Positions 8,107-15,926 of a stretch of DNA of 64,000 bases are shown piece by piece. Positions within the stretch are counted from its first letter, which is position 1; every line of letters starts with the position of its first letter. Source of the DNA: Laceyella sediminis. Lineage in GTDB: Bacteria > Bacillota > Bacilli > Thermoactinomycetales > Thermoactinomycetaceae. The stretch is from NCBI RefSeq assembly GCF_003003125.1, contig NZ_PVTZ01000006.1, forward strand, positions 1 to 64,000, read 5' to 3'. The notes under the pieces were generated by a model. It had not been told where the DNA came from. It saw nothing but the letters and a program-made list of their open reading frames with translations, and made no database searches. The position numbers and the translations under genes were made by a program.

Positions 8107-11070
8107 TTAATCTTGATTCTCATCTTTTCCCATAAACTCTTTTTGCCTTTCCAGGTGTATCGCAAAATAGATGCCATCTGCCAATTGATTTTCTTTTTGA
8201 TTTAACTTCATAATACTTTCATTACAAACTCCAGAGAAAAATTCATCATATACAAGATTGACTAACTCCATCACCTTATCCGTATCAATGGGGGAGGGAA
8301 CATACCCCAACTGTTGCCCCTTTAATCGTTCCAGCCTCTTATGCACGGCTCCGCAGAGGCTCTCCTTATCCCTCCTGCCTTCTTTGATTCCCTTGATAAT
8401 GATTCGATACAGATTTTCATACCGGTGAGCCCGTCCATCTTGTTTCGTGCTTGGCTTATACAAAGCCAGAGTAGCCAAAGCAATTTTTTGTGCCAACGAC
8501 ACCATTGTTCCCCCTTTATATTCGTCGATTTGTTTACATGAGCGAATAAAACTTGGACTGGTAAAATTCTTCTCCATGCTACATCGTTTGAAAAAATAGG
8601 CTCCTGAAAGCGGATGTACTTCGAGTTGATGCAGGATCGTTGAAATATTTTTATCAGTAGGCTTACTGTAATCAAGTGGATGTACCGTTTGGTGGATTTC
8701 CCATAAATATGCCAAACGGTAGATCAATTCTTTGGCATTTTCCACAGGAACGATAAAATCTGTGTCCCCTCTTTCTTCCACAGTCCCCAATAACTTTGCC
8801 ACTTTATAAGGGGGCGCATCCAAATGAACGGCATAACGAATATCCTTTATTTCTGACAGCGGCAAAAACGCTTTCTCTGTAACCACGATTCGGAAGCCAT
8901 AGATGGTATGAAGTGATAGGGCTACTGTTAAAGCCTTCATCCACGCTTCTTCTCTTGTTCGAACCAATGTGGCACTATTGCTATAACAATGAAAAGTGAA
9001 TAACATGATATTCCCCGGAAGACCTGCATTCATTACGTCACCAGTGTCGGGAAGCTTTCCGCGCTCAGCTAAAACCATTTGTAAATACTCATGGTATCTG
9101 CGAAAATGCGTTTTAAGATGCTCCCGTAAAACCTCTACATTTTCTTCTATAAATGGCATTTGCCAAGTCGGAAGATTTTTGCTTTTATGCAGATTAAGCG
9201 AAGTGAAGTCATCATCCAAGTCTTCATACAACTCGACAAGCGATTGGTCTGTTAATTGATATGATGGTACTGCAAACAAGTGAATTTGGCGGGAAACATC
9301 ATACTCTCCTGGACTTCCCATTTTATAAATTTTGCGCAACGAATATTCGAATGCACAAACCCCACACCAATGAAGCGCAGACACACTTTTTTCTTTAGGC
9401 AACAAACGATTACTGAAAACCTGAACATCGTCTTGGATCATGGGCGCCTTTATGACTAAATCAACACCGGATAGTATTTGGCGATTACAAATATTGCACA
9501 CTTTCTTCTGGCTGCGTTTTTTTGGCTTTAACAACTCTTTTACTTGAAGCAAATTTAAACTCCGTTTTCTTTCCCAAGACAGTGTCACTTCTTCAGCAAA
9601 GTAGTTGTGTAACTCCTCGTGCAGTTTCATTTCTGACTCAGCAATTTCTATGCAGCGCTCTGCTGTCACTTTGTCCTGAAGAAATTCTGTTGCCATTTGC
9701 CTAACATGAAGATAAAAATCTTCAATAGGGACCTGCAATACTTCATATCCATCAACGCGAGTCGACATGAGATATCGATAAGATAACCAAATCGCCACAT
9801 CAAAACGTCGACTGTTGCTTTGCATGTTCTCTGGAACGACGTCCAAAATATCTGTCACCGTTAACCCTAAGTATTCTGCAATCTTTTGCATGGCTTCGCC
9901 TGAACTGATTTTGTACAACCGTTGCAACAACCGTTGCAAAGCGGCAAAATACTTTGCCGTAAACGCCCATTTTTCTCTGAAATCTTCACTTGGAGACGAA
10001 TTCATTCCTAATTTTGCGTATAACTCGGCCAAGTGATCTACTTTATACGCCTTTAATCTCTTTGCATCAAAACGGTCTTTTTTATCCTCAGGAAATTGCT
10101 TACTCCCTAAGGATTGTTTGCGAAATATTCGGTAAAACAATGCAGAAAAATCTTCAGGATGAGAATATAAGGCAAAGGCGAGGGTTTGACATCGAAACGT
10201 AGCGCGATCAAATAAATCTTCTTCATTTACCTCATCTACTCTACTACCCATGGTCTGTTGAAACATCTGGATCAAATGTTCGATTACAACCTCTTTTGCA
10301 GGAAGTTCCTGACTTTTAAATGTTATATACAGTGTCCCATCTCCAAACCGTAACCATGGATAGTATCCCCATTCCTTCATGATCGTTGCTAAGCCATTGT
10401 GCAACAGGGTGGTGATCATGCCGCGAATCTCTTGCGTCTGGTGAAATTCGATTCTCATCGCTTGCGTTAATTTTGGAGGCAACAGTTGCTTCAAAAGGTG
10501 ACCCAAATTATACAATGTCCGACCCTTTTGACATTCAGCGATACTCGTAATAGATGCTAACTTGTCCATCAATTTGACCCAAAAATAGATATGGGTCCAA
10601 CGGTACTCGCCCGAGAGCAAACTAAAATCCCCAAGTTTATTAGATAACGAAGACACAGCAGCTACTCGCAAAAACGCAGCAGGTGGCGTCTCAATATCCA
10701 ATCCTTTGCAAAGCTCTTTCCCCAACCCCTCCAACTCTTCCAAGGCCCGGTCATACTCACTTCCCACTTTCTTGTGTAATTCCTGAACCTTATGAAGATC
10801 ATGCAGGACATATGCAACCAAGGCGATTTTTAGTTCCACAACACGAAAAGGAAGGCGATAAGTCTCAAGTTGTGCATAAAGAGAAAGAAACGCCTCGATG
10901 CCGGATCGTATATGCTGCCACATCGTCTGATCAACCAAGTTTCTGTCTACTGCATAGTGTTCTTTATTGTATTTATAGGACTTTGCTATGGCATCAGCAA
11001 ACAGCGTACCCTGGTATTTCAATGTTGCAAAATTCGTTAGTAGCTGTTCGGCAAATTTCGATATATCCAT
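8107..11070 (-). CDS. cas10d: Cas10d (Csc3), large HD-domain subunit of type I-D
   Basis: This 987-residue large subunit of the I-D effector carries the DNA nuclease. An N-terminal HD motif is seen at H90-D91 (YVLHDLHK). A central zinc finger is visible (KVCNICN ... HWCGVCAFEY), and the rest is long and helical as in Cas10d. No GGDD cyclase motif was seen, as expected for Cas10d. The start at 11070 has AGGGGGTGAG upstream; the frame stays open 18 codons further up but has no ribosome site there. It is the first gene of the cas operon. Confidence 0.94.
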   Translation of the reverse strand: MDISKFAEQLLTNFATLKYQGTLFADAIAKSYKYNKEHYAVDRNLVDQTMWQHIRSGIEAFLSLYAQLETYRLPFRVVELKIALVAYVLHDLHKVQELHKKVGSEYDRALEELEGLGKELCKGLDIETPPAAFLRVAAVSSLSNKLGDFSLLSGEYRWTHIYFWVKLMDKLASITSIAECQKGRTLYNLGHLLKQLLPPKLTQAMRIEFHQTQEIRGMITTLLHNGLATIMKEWGYYPWLRFGDGTLYITFKSQELPAKEVVIEHLIQMFQQTMGSRVDEVNEEDLFDRATFRCQTLAFALYSHPEDFSALFYRIFRKQSLGSKQFPEDKKDRFDAKRLKAYKVDHLAELYAKLGMNSSPSEDFREKWAFTAKYFAALQRLLQRLYKISSGEAMQKIAEYLGLTVTDILDVVPENMQSNSRRFDVAIWLSYRYLMSTRVDGYEVLQVPIEDFYLHVRQMATEFLQDKVTAERCIEIAESEMKLHEELHNYFAEEVTLSWERKRSLNLLQVKELLKPKKRSQKKVCNICNRQILSGVDLVIKAPMIQDDVQVFSNRLLPKEKSVSALHWCGVCAFEYSLRKIYKMGSPGEYDVSRQIHLFAVPSYQLTDQSLVELYEDLDDDFTSLNLHKSKNLPTWQMPFIEENVEVLREHLKTHFRRYHEYLQMVLAERGKLPDTGDVMNAGLPGNIMLFTFHCYSNSATLVRTREEAWMKALTVALSLHTIYGFRIVVTEKAFLPLSEIKDIRYAVHLDAPPYKVAKLLGTVEERGDTDFIVPVENAKELIYRLAYLWEIHQTVHPLDYSKPTDKNISTILHQLEVHPLSGAYFFKRCSMEKNFTSPSFIRSCKQIDEYKGGTMVSLAQKIALATLALYKPSTKQDGRAHRYENLYRIIIKGIKEGRRDKESLCGAVHKRLERLKGQQLGYVPSPIDTDKVMELVNLVYDEFFSGVCNESIMKLNQKENQLADGIYFAIHLERQKEFMGKDENQD

Positions 11071-11145
11071 TTTTCTCACCCCCTGCTTTCGATTATCAAT
11101 ACTGCAACTAGTATTTTCAACCATAGCAACTGTGTAGAAAATACC

Positions 11146-11172
11146 ATTTGGAAGTAATATATACTTCCAAAT
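11146..11172. promoter_or_regulatory. 27-bp perfect palindrome upstream of the cas operon
   Basis: ATTTGGAAGTA (11146-11156) and TACTTCCAAAT (11162-11172) flank a 5-bp ATATA centre. It lies about 75 bases before the cas10d start, over a possible -10 (TATATT). It is the best candidate operator in the locus; the adjacent WYL-family regulator is the obvious ligand, by inference from position. Confidence 0.65.
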
Positions 11173-11186
11173 CGGAAATTAGCGAC

Positions 11187-11227
11187 AAAAAAATTGCTCT
11201 AGCGGTCGCAAGCTAGAGCAATTTTTT
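11187..11227 (-). terminator. Intrinsic terminator after the WYL regulator
   Basis: A perfect stem (TTGCTCTAGC / GCTAGAGCAA) extended by A and T runs on both sides; the run overlaps the regulator stop codon. It separates regulator transcription from the cas promoter just downstream. Confidence 0.85.
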
Positions 11228-12305
11228 ATCGATTAAATACGCTTAGTCGATAAACTTGATCGAATAAAATTTTGATTTCTTTCTGAATTTCTTCTTTAAA
11301 ATGACGGGGTGCAACCACTTCCAATGCACTTCCCCACCCTAAGACCCACTTTTTCAACTCCATGGGACTCGCTACATTGGGAAACTTAATCTGGCCAACA
11401 ACATATTTTCCCTGGATCATTTGTCCTATTAATTTTATCTCTTGCCTTGGATGCCACTCCTTTTCACCAATCCGTTGGAATGCATTTTGCTCCAAAATAT
11501 TGATAATATAGTCTTCCCGTTGATTGTTGTTATTCTCCGCTTCAAACATTTGGTCAATATAAGCGTCAGCATATGATTCTTTATAATTTAAAACCTCTTT
11601 TGCCTTTACCTTGTTTGCTATTGGAGAACGGATCCATACCTTTTTCACCTCTAATAATCGATCCAAACGATAATGTTTGATTCTCTGCTTTTTAATCTCC
11701 TCTCCAGAAGGTGTCGTTGCTTTTCCAATAATATAAAAATTATTTTTGCAATAATATACCATATACGGATCAAAGTATCTTATCGCTTTTTTATAACGAA
11801 ATCGTATAATTTGATTGTACAAAATCGCATCAAAAACCTCATTTAATGCTTGATAAAAATGAATTCGCTCCTTTGGGTAACCAAATTGTTTAATTCGATA
11901 AAACTTAGACCAACTTTTCATCCTCTCAATATCCTGCTTAGGCAACACAGAACAGGCATGTTGAAACAGCAACTTATACGCTTCTTGTCCTTCATTCAAC
12001 AACAATGGTTCAACCTGCTTGAGTGCTAAGAAAAGATATAACCTAACCTTCGGACTCAGGTTCACAATGCCTCTTGAAAAGTTACCCTCGTATTTCCCGT
12101 GATATCTGGAGATATACTCCCTTTGATTTGGTGTATTTAGCTTTTCTCTCAAATAATCGATATCGTTGCGGACTTGTTTATCACTGACTCCATAACGCAA
12201 TGCCGTCTCCTTAATTTTATATGGTCCAGGATCAAGTAATAATTCTGCAAGCATAGCAAATAGCCGCTCTCGATATTTAACATGTTTTTTCAATTGATCA
12301 TTCAC
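11226..12305 (-). CDS. WYL-domain transcriptional regulator of the CRISPR locus
   Basis: This 359-residue protein has an N-terminal helix-turn-helix (KETALRYGVSDKQVRNDIDYL, about residues 32-52, quoted in part) and a central WYL-type domain with FDPYMVYYCKNNFYIIGKA and KHYRLDRLLEV (about 177-225). A C-terminal extension follows. WYL proteins often sit beside CRISPR or other defence genes and sense nucleic acid or nucleotide ligands. The GTG start has no clear ribosome site. The gene begins 44 bases after the last repeat of array 2 and only a few bases after a terminator, so its expression may depend on read-through from the array. Confidence 0.9.
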   Translation of the reverse strand: MNDQLKKHVKYRERLFAMLAELLLDPGPYKIKETALRYGVSDKQVRNDIDYLREKLNTPNQREYISRYHGKYEGNFSRGIVNLSPKVRLYLFLALKQVEPLLLNEGQEAYKLLFQHACSVLPKQDIERMKSWSKFYRIKQFGYPKERIHFYQALNEVFDAILYNQIIRFRYKKAIRYFDPYMVYYCKNNFYIIGKATTPSGEEIKKQRIKHYRLDRLLEVKKVWIRSPIANKVKAKEVLNYKESYADAYIDQMFEAENNNNQREDYIINILEQNAFQRIGEKEWHPRQEIKLIGQMIQGKYVVGQIKFPNVASPMELKKWVLGWGSALEVVAPRHFKEEIQKEIKILFDQVYRLSVFNR

Positions 12306-12312
12306 CTCAACT

Positions 12313-12340
12313 AAAACAAAAAATCTCTCTTGTGAGAGAT
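12313..12340 (-). terminator. Intrinsic terminator between array 2 and the regulator gene
   Basis: Read leftwards: stem ATCTCTC / GAGAGAT with a 4-base loop, then TTTTTTGTTTT. It ends array 2 transcripts but lies just before the WYL regulator start, so it could attenuate regulator expression. Confidence 0.75.
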
Positions 12341-12348
12341 CCAGTTAC

Positions 12349-12888
12349 GTTTCCATTCTCTCGATGAGATGTTTTTCTTTGATTCGCCGTCTTGACCAGG
12401 TTGGAATTTGAGAGCATCGAAGTTTCAATTCTCTTGATGAGATGTATTTCTTTGATTCTTCTGCAGATCATCTAATGACTCGTGCAACATACCGTTTCAA
12501 TTCTCTCGATGAGATGTATTTCTTTGATTCGTGTGGTGCCCGTAACCATCCCATTGCCCCTGCCTGTTTCAATTCTCTTGATGAGATGTATTTCTTTGAT
12601 TCATTTAGACCGTATTACAGAGCGTCAAGCCGAAATGTTTCAATTCTCTTGATGAGATGTATTTCTTTGATTCTATTCTTGTATCCGGTCAGAATGATAA
12701 GCGCATCGTTTCAATTCTCTTGATGAGATGTATTTCTTTGATTCGTTGATCGGTTTGAGAATTACCATCGATTGATTAAGGTTTCAATTCTCTTGATGAG
12801 ATGTATTTCTTTGATTCCGATCTGATTATGTTGCGATTTGAAAAGAAAGAGGTTTCAATTCTCTTGATGAGATGTATTTCTTTGATTC
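12349..12888 (-). CRISPR. CRISPR array 2: eight 37-nt repeats, seven spacers
   Basis: Repeats start at 12349, 12422, 12494, 12566, 12637, 12708, 12781 and 12852. Spacers are 34-36 nt and all different. The first repeat (12349-12385) has two substitutions and is the trailer end. The consensus equals that of array 1 except that six repeats carry TCTTGATGAG instead of TCTCGATGAG, which places the change in the hairpin loop. The leader is on the right, so the array is transcribed leftwards into the regulator gene. Confidence 0.97.
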
Positions 12889-13081
12889 GGCGTTTGCCGA
12901 AGCGCTTGTCCTTCAGCCATGATTATTCCCTTTTGCGAACACCTCCCTAAAAAAGAATATAAATGCTCCTAACATGTCCGATAAAATACGTCTCAAAATC
13001 CCCAAACCCCTTTATTCATAAAGTATTAAGGATTTCCGACGACCCCCTGGCTTTTTTCCGAAGCATGGGGTGTTCGCAAAA
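12889..13081 (-). promoter_or_regulatory. CRISPR leader 2
   Basis: This is similar to leader 1 over its length. It holds TTTTGCGAACACC at 12931-12943 and the inverted copy at 13069-13081; offset from the last repeat (43 bases) and total span (151 bp) equal those of leader 1. The part beyond 13026 is a remnant of cas6 coding sequence. Confidence 0.75.
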
Positions 13082-13133
13082 TTTGGTCGCGCCATCTATT
13101 ATTTATAATAGCATAATTAATCGCTTGTTTCAT
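13026..13133 (-). pseudogene. Fused cas2'-'cas6 remnant
   Basis: A 35-codon frame starts with ATG at 13133 and ends with TAA at 13026. Its first residues (MKQAINYAIINNRWR) match the Cas2 start (MKRVISYDIMNDRRR) at 8 of 15 positions, about 34 of 45 bases. Its last residues (ILRTPHASEKSQGVVGNP) match the Cas6 C-terminus at 17 of 18. The upstream bases (AATA...TATCATG) also resemble the cas2 upstream region. The simplest reading is an in-frame deletion from the start of cas2 to the end of cas6 in a second, diverged I-D cassette once attached to array 2. Translation is unproven. Confidence 0.7.
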
Positions 13134-13378
13134 GATATTGACCTTATTCGGTGAAATTACATTCTAAAATAATAAAACGCTAGATTTGTACTAGGGCTTG
13201 TCTGATGAATAAGCCAGCGACACACCCTAATCAAAATGAACAAGGTTGGAGCTTAAATGTATGAAGACAACATTACAATAAATCCCCTTATCTGGTTAAT
13301 TTGTAGAATAACTTAGCTTATGCGCTAGATGTCTAAGTTCTCAATATAATGGAGGAAAATATAAGTGATAAGGTGTTG

Positions 13379-13404
13379 AAGAGGGCAAAAAACGCCCTCT
13401 TTCA
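13379..13404. terminator. Stem-loop terminator
   Basis: GAAGAGGGC and GCCCTCTTTC enclose an A-rich loop. It is bidirectional in principle, with only weak T runs, and has no clear partner gene. Confidence 0.45.
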
Positions 13405-13539
13405 AATATCTGACAACAACTCTTCCATTTCGGACGCCCCCCTAATACCGCTCTTCTTAAAATGAGGAATAGCACTAGAAAGATCACGTGGTAAGCACAC
13501 CTCTTTTATTTCAGGAGGGCATGATATAGCAAAAAAGCA
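13402..13539 (-). pseudogene. C-terminal protein fragment, unknown
   Basis: Frame without start codon, preceded by tandem stops, ending at TGA. Residues such as CLPRDLSSAIPHFKKSG and EMEELLSDI look like the end of a real protein. I do not recognise the parent; it may be the 3' remnant of a gene lost by deletion. Confidence 0.3.
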
Positions 13540-13671
13540 TTATTATTGCGCGAATGGGAAATTAGTTATGAAGTAGACAGGTATCTTGCCTTTGCTACTA
13601 CGCTACGGGGCGTAATGGGAGGCTTGAGGGGCGCAGATCAAATACGAGCTGGGGGCACGTTCACCATTTGA
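13525..13671 (+). pseudogene. Protein fragment, unknown
   Basis: Open frame between stops, without a start codon. KALLLREWEISYEVDRYLAF and TTLRGVMGGLRGADQIRAGG look protein-like. It may be a remnant of a mobile-element or phage gene; family not recognised. Confidence 0.25.
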
Positions 13672-13850
13672 CGTTTTGAATGGTTTCTGAAGTTTCTCAC
13701 GGATGAAGAATGCATGGAGCTTAAAGTAACACATTTACTATCACATCTATTAATTAACTAATACGTATCGATATCAATGTATATTACACTCTGTCAGATT
13801 CTTCACGATGGGTATCACTCCGGACAACATGCTTTGGTAGAATACATGAT

Positions 13851-14168
13851 CTATCTCACACCAAAAATATCAAAACTTCTTCCAGCAATGATCTTTTTCC
13901 CATCGTCAAGCTCCAGTTCAAGCACATCCCACATAGGAATGACGATTTCCTTACCATTGGTTGCCAACAAGGATACCCTTTGTATATTGGTCTCTGGAAA
14001 AAGACGCACATAGCATGTCACTTCAACATCTTTCCTCCCGTACATCCCCTTCCACTGTTTTTCATGGCAATCGACTTCTATTTCGGGACGTTGTTGTAAT
14101 TTATTAATAAACGACGTAACTTGATTTGCCTGCCCTTTAATTTGAACTTTTAGCAAAATCTCCACCAC
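13851..14168 (-). CDS. Small conserved hypothetical protein (DUF3970-like)
   Basis: This 105-residue soluble protein begins MVEILLKVQIKGQANQVTSF, a pattern reminiscent of DUF3970 proteins, and continues with alternating beta-strand segments (VEVTCYVRLFPE, VSLLATNGKEIVIPMW). Tandem GTG codons lie behind AAAGGG. It is monocistronic and convergent with nothing; function unknown. The DUF assignment is by memory of the N-terminal pattern only. Confidence 0.55.
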   Translation of the reverse strand: MVEILLKVQIKGQANQVTSFINKLQQRPEIEVDCHEKQWKGMYGRKDVEVTCYVRLFPETNIQRVSLLATNGKEIVIPMWDVLELELDDGKKIIAGRSFDIFGVR

Positions 14169-14326
14169 CCTTTATCTAAATTACTTGACTATTTGGACAA
14201 GAAGATTTAATATGCACGATGAACCTAGTAATAGTATGATTTAGATTTCGGAATATTAGAACAAACTGAATAGTTGTATTTTATCGTGGTACTCACACTA
14301 ACTGGTTTGAATGAGAGGGTTGTAAG

Positions 14327-15172
14327 ATGATGAAATACCATTACGGATTAACGATTCGTGAAGGTAGAGAGAAATTAAAAATGACACAGACACAGCTGGC
14401 TGAAAAATGGCCGCAAGCTGGTGGGGGAACTGGTGTGAGTGTAAATTATGTATCTGATGTGGAGCGAGGTATAAAGCATATCTCCGATCCCCAAACACTT
14501 CGCCGATTATGTCGTATATTGCAAATCCCACTTTGGAAAATGGGGCTTTCTGATTACGATCCATTCAATCCGAGTACAAAACATCCTAATAGTAATCAGG
14601 AGAACGCTAATCATAATGAAAACAACGGCATAGTTAAACTGACGGACTCGCCGTTTGACCGTATATTGGACTATAAAAATTGTCTTGTTGAAGCAAAAGG
14701 AGATTGCTTTATCTCAGGAACTTCGATGATCCACTTAACCGATGATTCAAGTGATATCTTGCAAGCGAAACTGGCGACCGGCAATATATACTTGCTAATC
14801 CTGAATCCCGATTGGATCGAAAGAAATGCTTCTATCCTCACTTTCATAGAAGATGATGAATACAGACAAGAATTCCACCACGAAATCCGCAATTCCATTC
14901 GCAAACTCAATCAACTTCGCAAATCTTTACCCCTGGATCTCATTTCTCGCTTAAAGATTAAAACCTATAGTACCGTTTTCCCATACATTGTCACAGGATT
15001 CGACGATGGCGAAACCGGAAAACTAGTCTTTGAGATAACCGATTATATTCCTGAAAAAAAACGACCCCGTTTTACACTGCACAAACTTAAAGGCAAGCAC
15101 ACATTATTCGAACAGGTAAAGAATAAATTTTTTTCCATTTGGAATAACCAATCTATTAGCAAGGAGATTTAA
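14327..15172 (+). CDS. XRE-family HTH protein with DUF5919-like C-terminal domain
   Basis: This 281-residue protein has an N-terminal lambda-repressor-type HTH (REGREKLKMTQTQLAEKW, then VNYVSDVERG, about residues 10-52) and a linker rich in Asn. The C-terminal domain (about 105-270) has GDCFISGTSMIHLTDD and IYLLILNPDWIERN, which recalls the PLD-like DUF5919 fold found on some HTH proteins. AGAGGG precedes the ATG. The Nudix gene starts 3 bases after its stop, so the two form an operon. Role unknown: a sensor or regulator acting with the Nudix enzyme is an inference. Confidence 0.7.
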   Translation: MMKYHYGLTIREGREKLKMTQTQLAEKWPQAGGGTGVSVNYVSDVERGIKHISDPQTLRRLCRILQIPLWKMGLSDYDPFNPSTKHPNSNQENANHNENNGIVKLTDSPFDRILDYKNCLVEAKGDCFISGTSMIHLTDDSSDILQAKLATGNIYLLILNPDWIERNASILTFIEDDEYRQEFHHEIRNSIRKLNQLRKSLPLDLISRLKIKTYSTVFPYIVTGFDDGETGKLVFEITDYIPEKKRPRFTLHKLKGKHTLFEQVKNKFFSIWNNQSISKEI

Positions 15173-15175
15173 GCA

Positions 15176-15724
15176 ATGAACAAAGAGCTTTACTTTAAGT
15201 ATCAGTGGAGATATAAAAAAGAGGACTTAAAATTTTGTCCTCGATGTGGCAACCGCTTTTCCTTGGAAGACCTACACATTCCCAACCAACCTCAACTCCT
15301 TTGCCATCATTGTCAATTCGTCTTTTATTTAGATCCAAAGCTAGTTGTGGTGGCAGTGGTTTTAAACAAAGAAAGAAATAAAGTATTGCTTCTTCAAAGA
15401 AATGAAGAACCGGGTAAAGGCTTATGGGCATTTCCTGGAGGGCATGTTGAGCGAGGACAAGATCTGTTTGAAGCAATAGGAAATGAGGTAAAAGAAGAAA
15501 CAGGCCTTACTGTAAAAATTGATGGAATCATCAACACCTGTTCTTCTGCCGAAGAAGGTCTTGTCCAATTAACCTACGAAGCGATTGCCTATCATGAAGA
15601 AGTGATTGTGAACATCGAAAGCAAAAAAGGTTATTTTTTCCGCTTTGATGAAATTCCTTGGAATCAGCTCGCTTTTCCCTCTACCGAAAAGCTTTTGCGC
15701 TTGTATACAGAAAAGTACGGGTAA
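15176..15724 (+). CDS. Zinc-ribbon Nudix hydrolase
   Basis: This 182-residue protein has an N-terminal zinc ribbon (FCPRCGNRF ... LLCHHCQF, about residues 21-50), then a Nudix domain. The Nudix box (GGHVERGQDLFEAIGNEV, then KEETGL, about residues 88-111) keeps the Glu residues, but the usual Arg of REUxEE is Asn. Zinc-ribbon Nudix enzymes often act on NAD(H)- or ADP-ribose-type dinucleotides; the substrate here is unknown. AGGAGA precedes the start. It is co-transcribed with the HTH gene and followed by a terminator. Confidence 0.85.
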   Translation: MNKELYFKYQWRYKKEDLKFCPRCGNRFSLEDLHIPNQPQLLCHHCQFVFYLDPKLVVVAVVLNKERNKVLLLQRNEEPGKGLWAFPGGHVERGQDLFEAIGNEVKEETGLTVKIDGIINTCSSAEEGLVQLTYEAIAYHEEVIVNIESKKGYFFRFDEIPWNQLAFPSTEKLLRLYTEKYG

Positions 15725-15762
15725 TTCGACTAGAAGCTTATTATCTCACCTTCAAAAATGTT

Positions 15763-15797
15763 AAAAGGGCCTTCAGTTTGATACCGAAAGCCCTTTT
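15763..15797. terminator. Stem-loop terminator, right copy of a repeated element
   Basis: AAAAGGGC and GCCCTTTT enclose a loop with AGTTTGATACC. About 30 of 36 bases match the stem-loop at 817-852 in the same orientation. It terminates the HTH-Nudix operon. Confidence 0.75.
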
Positions 15798-15926
15798 CGA
15801 TGAATCTACAATGCGGTAATTCGTTCCGGGAGAACCACTATACCTACACCCATGAATCAAGCACCTTTTTGTGTAATTGATTGACTTTCACTCTGGAAAC
15901 GCTTCCTGCCTTTGATGCTCCCCCTA

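Larger units (their letters stand above)
13134..13850. other. Gene-poor stretch with degraded fragments
   Basis: No intact gene is supported. Contents: a 21-base segment at 13199-13219 (TGTCTGATGAATAAGCCAGC...) nearly identical to an end of the palindromic element at 48432-48555; a stem-loop at 13379-13404; and two protein-like fragments at 13402-13539 (minus) and 13525-13671 (plus). It looks like a junk zone beside the CRISPR island. Confidence 0.5.

Noticed and set aside
4323-11070. Subtype I-B, I-A or III assignment for the cas operon
   Set aside because: HD on the large Cas10-like subunit, separate HD-less Cas3 helicase, Csc2-like Cas7 and no cyclase GGDD motif fit I-D only.
11071-11124. 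Upstream extension of cas10d by 18 codons
   Set aside because: No ribosome site before the upstream ATG, whereas AGGGGGTGAG precedes the ATG at 11070.
11226-12305. WYL regulator considered as Csa3- or Cas3-type CRISPR regulator
   Set aside because: HTH plus WYL-like motifs are clear; no CARF-type N-terminus is visible.
12442-12723. 93-codon plus-strand frame across array 2
   Set aside because: CRISPR repeat translation (EMYFFDS repeated), not a gene.
12963-13154. 63-codon plus-strand frame in leader 2
   Set aside because: Antisense of the leader and cas2'-'cas6 remnant; no ribosome site.
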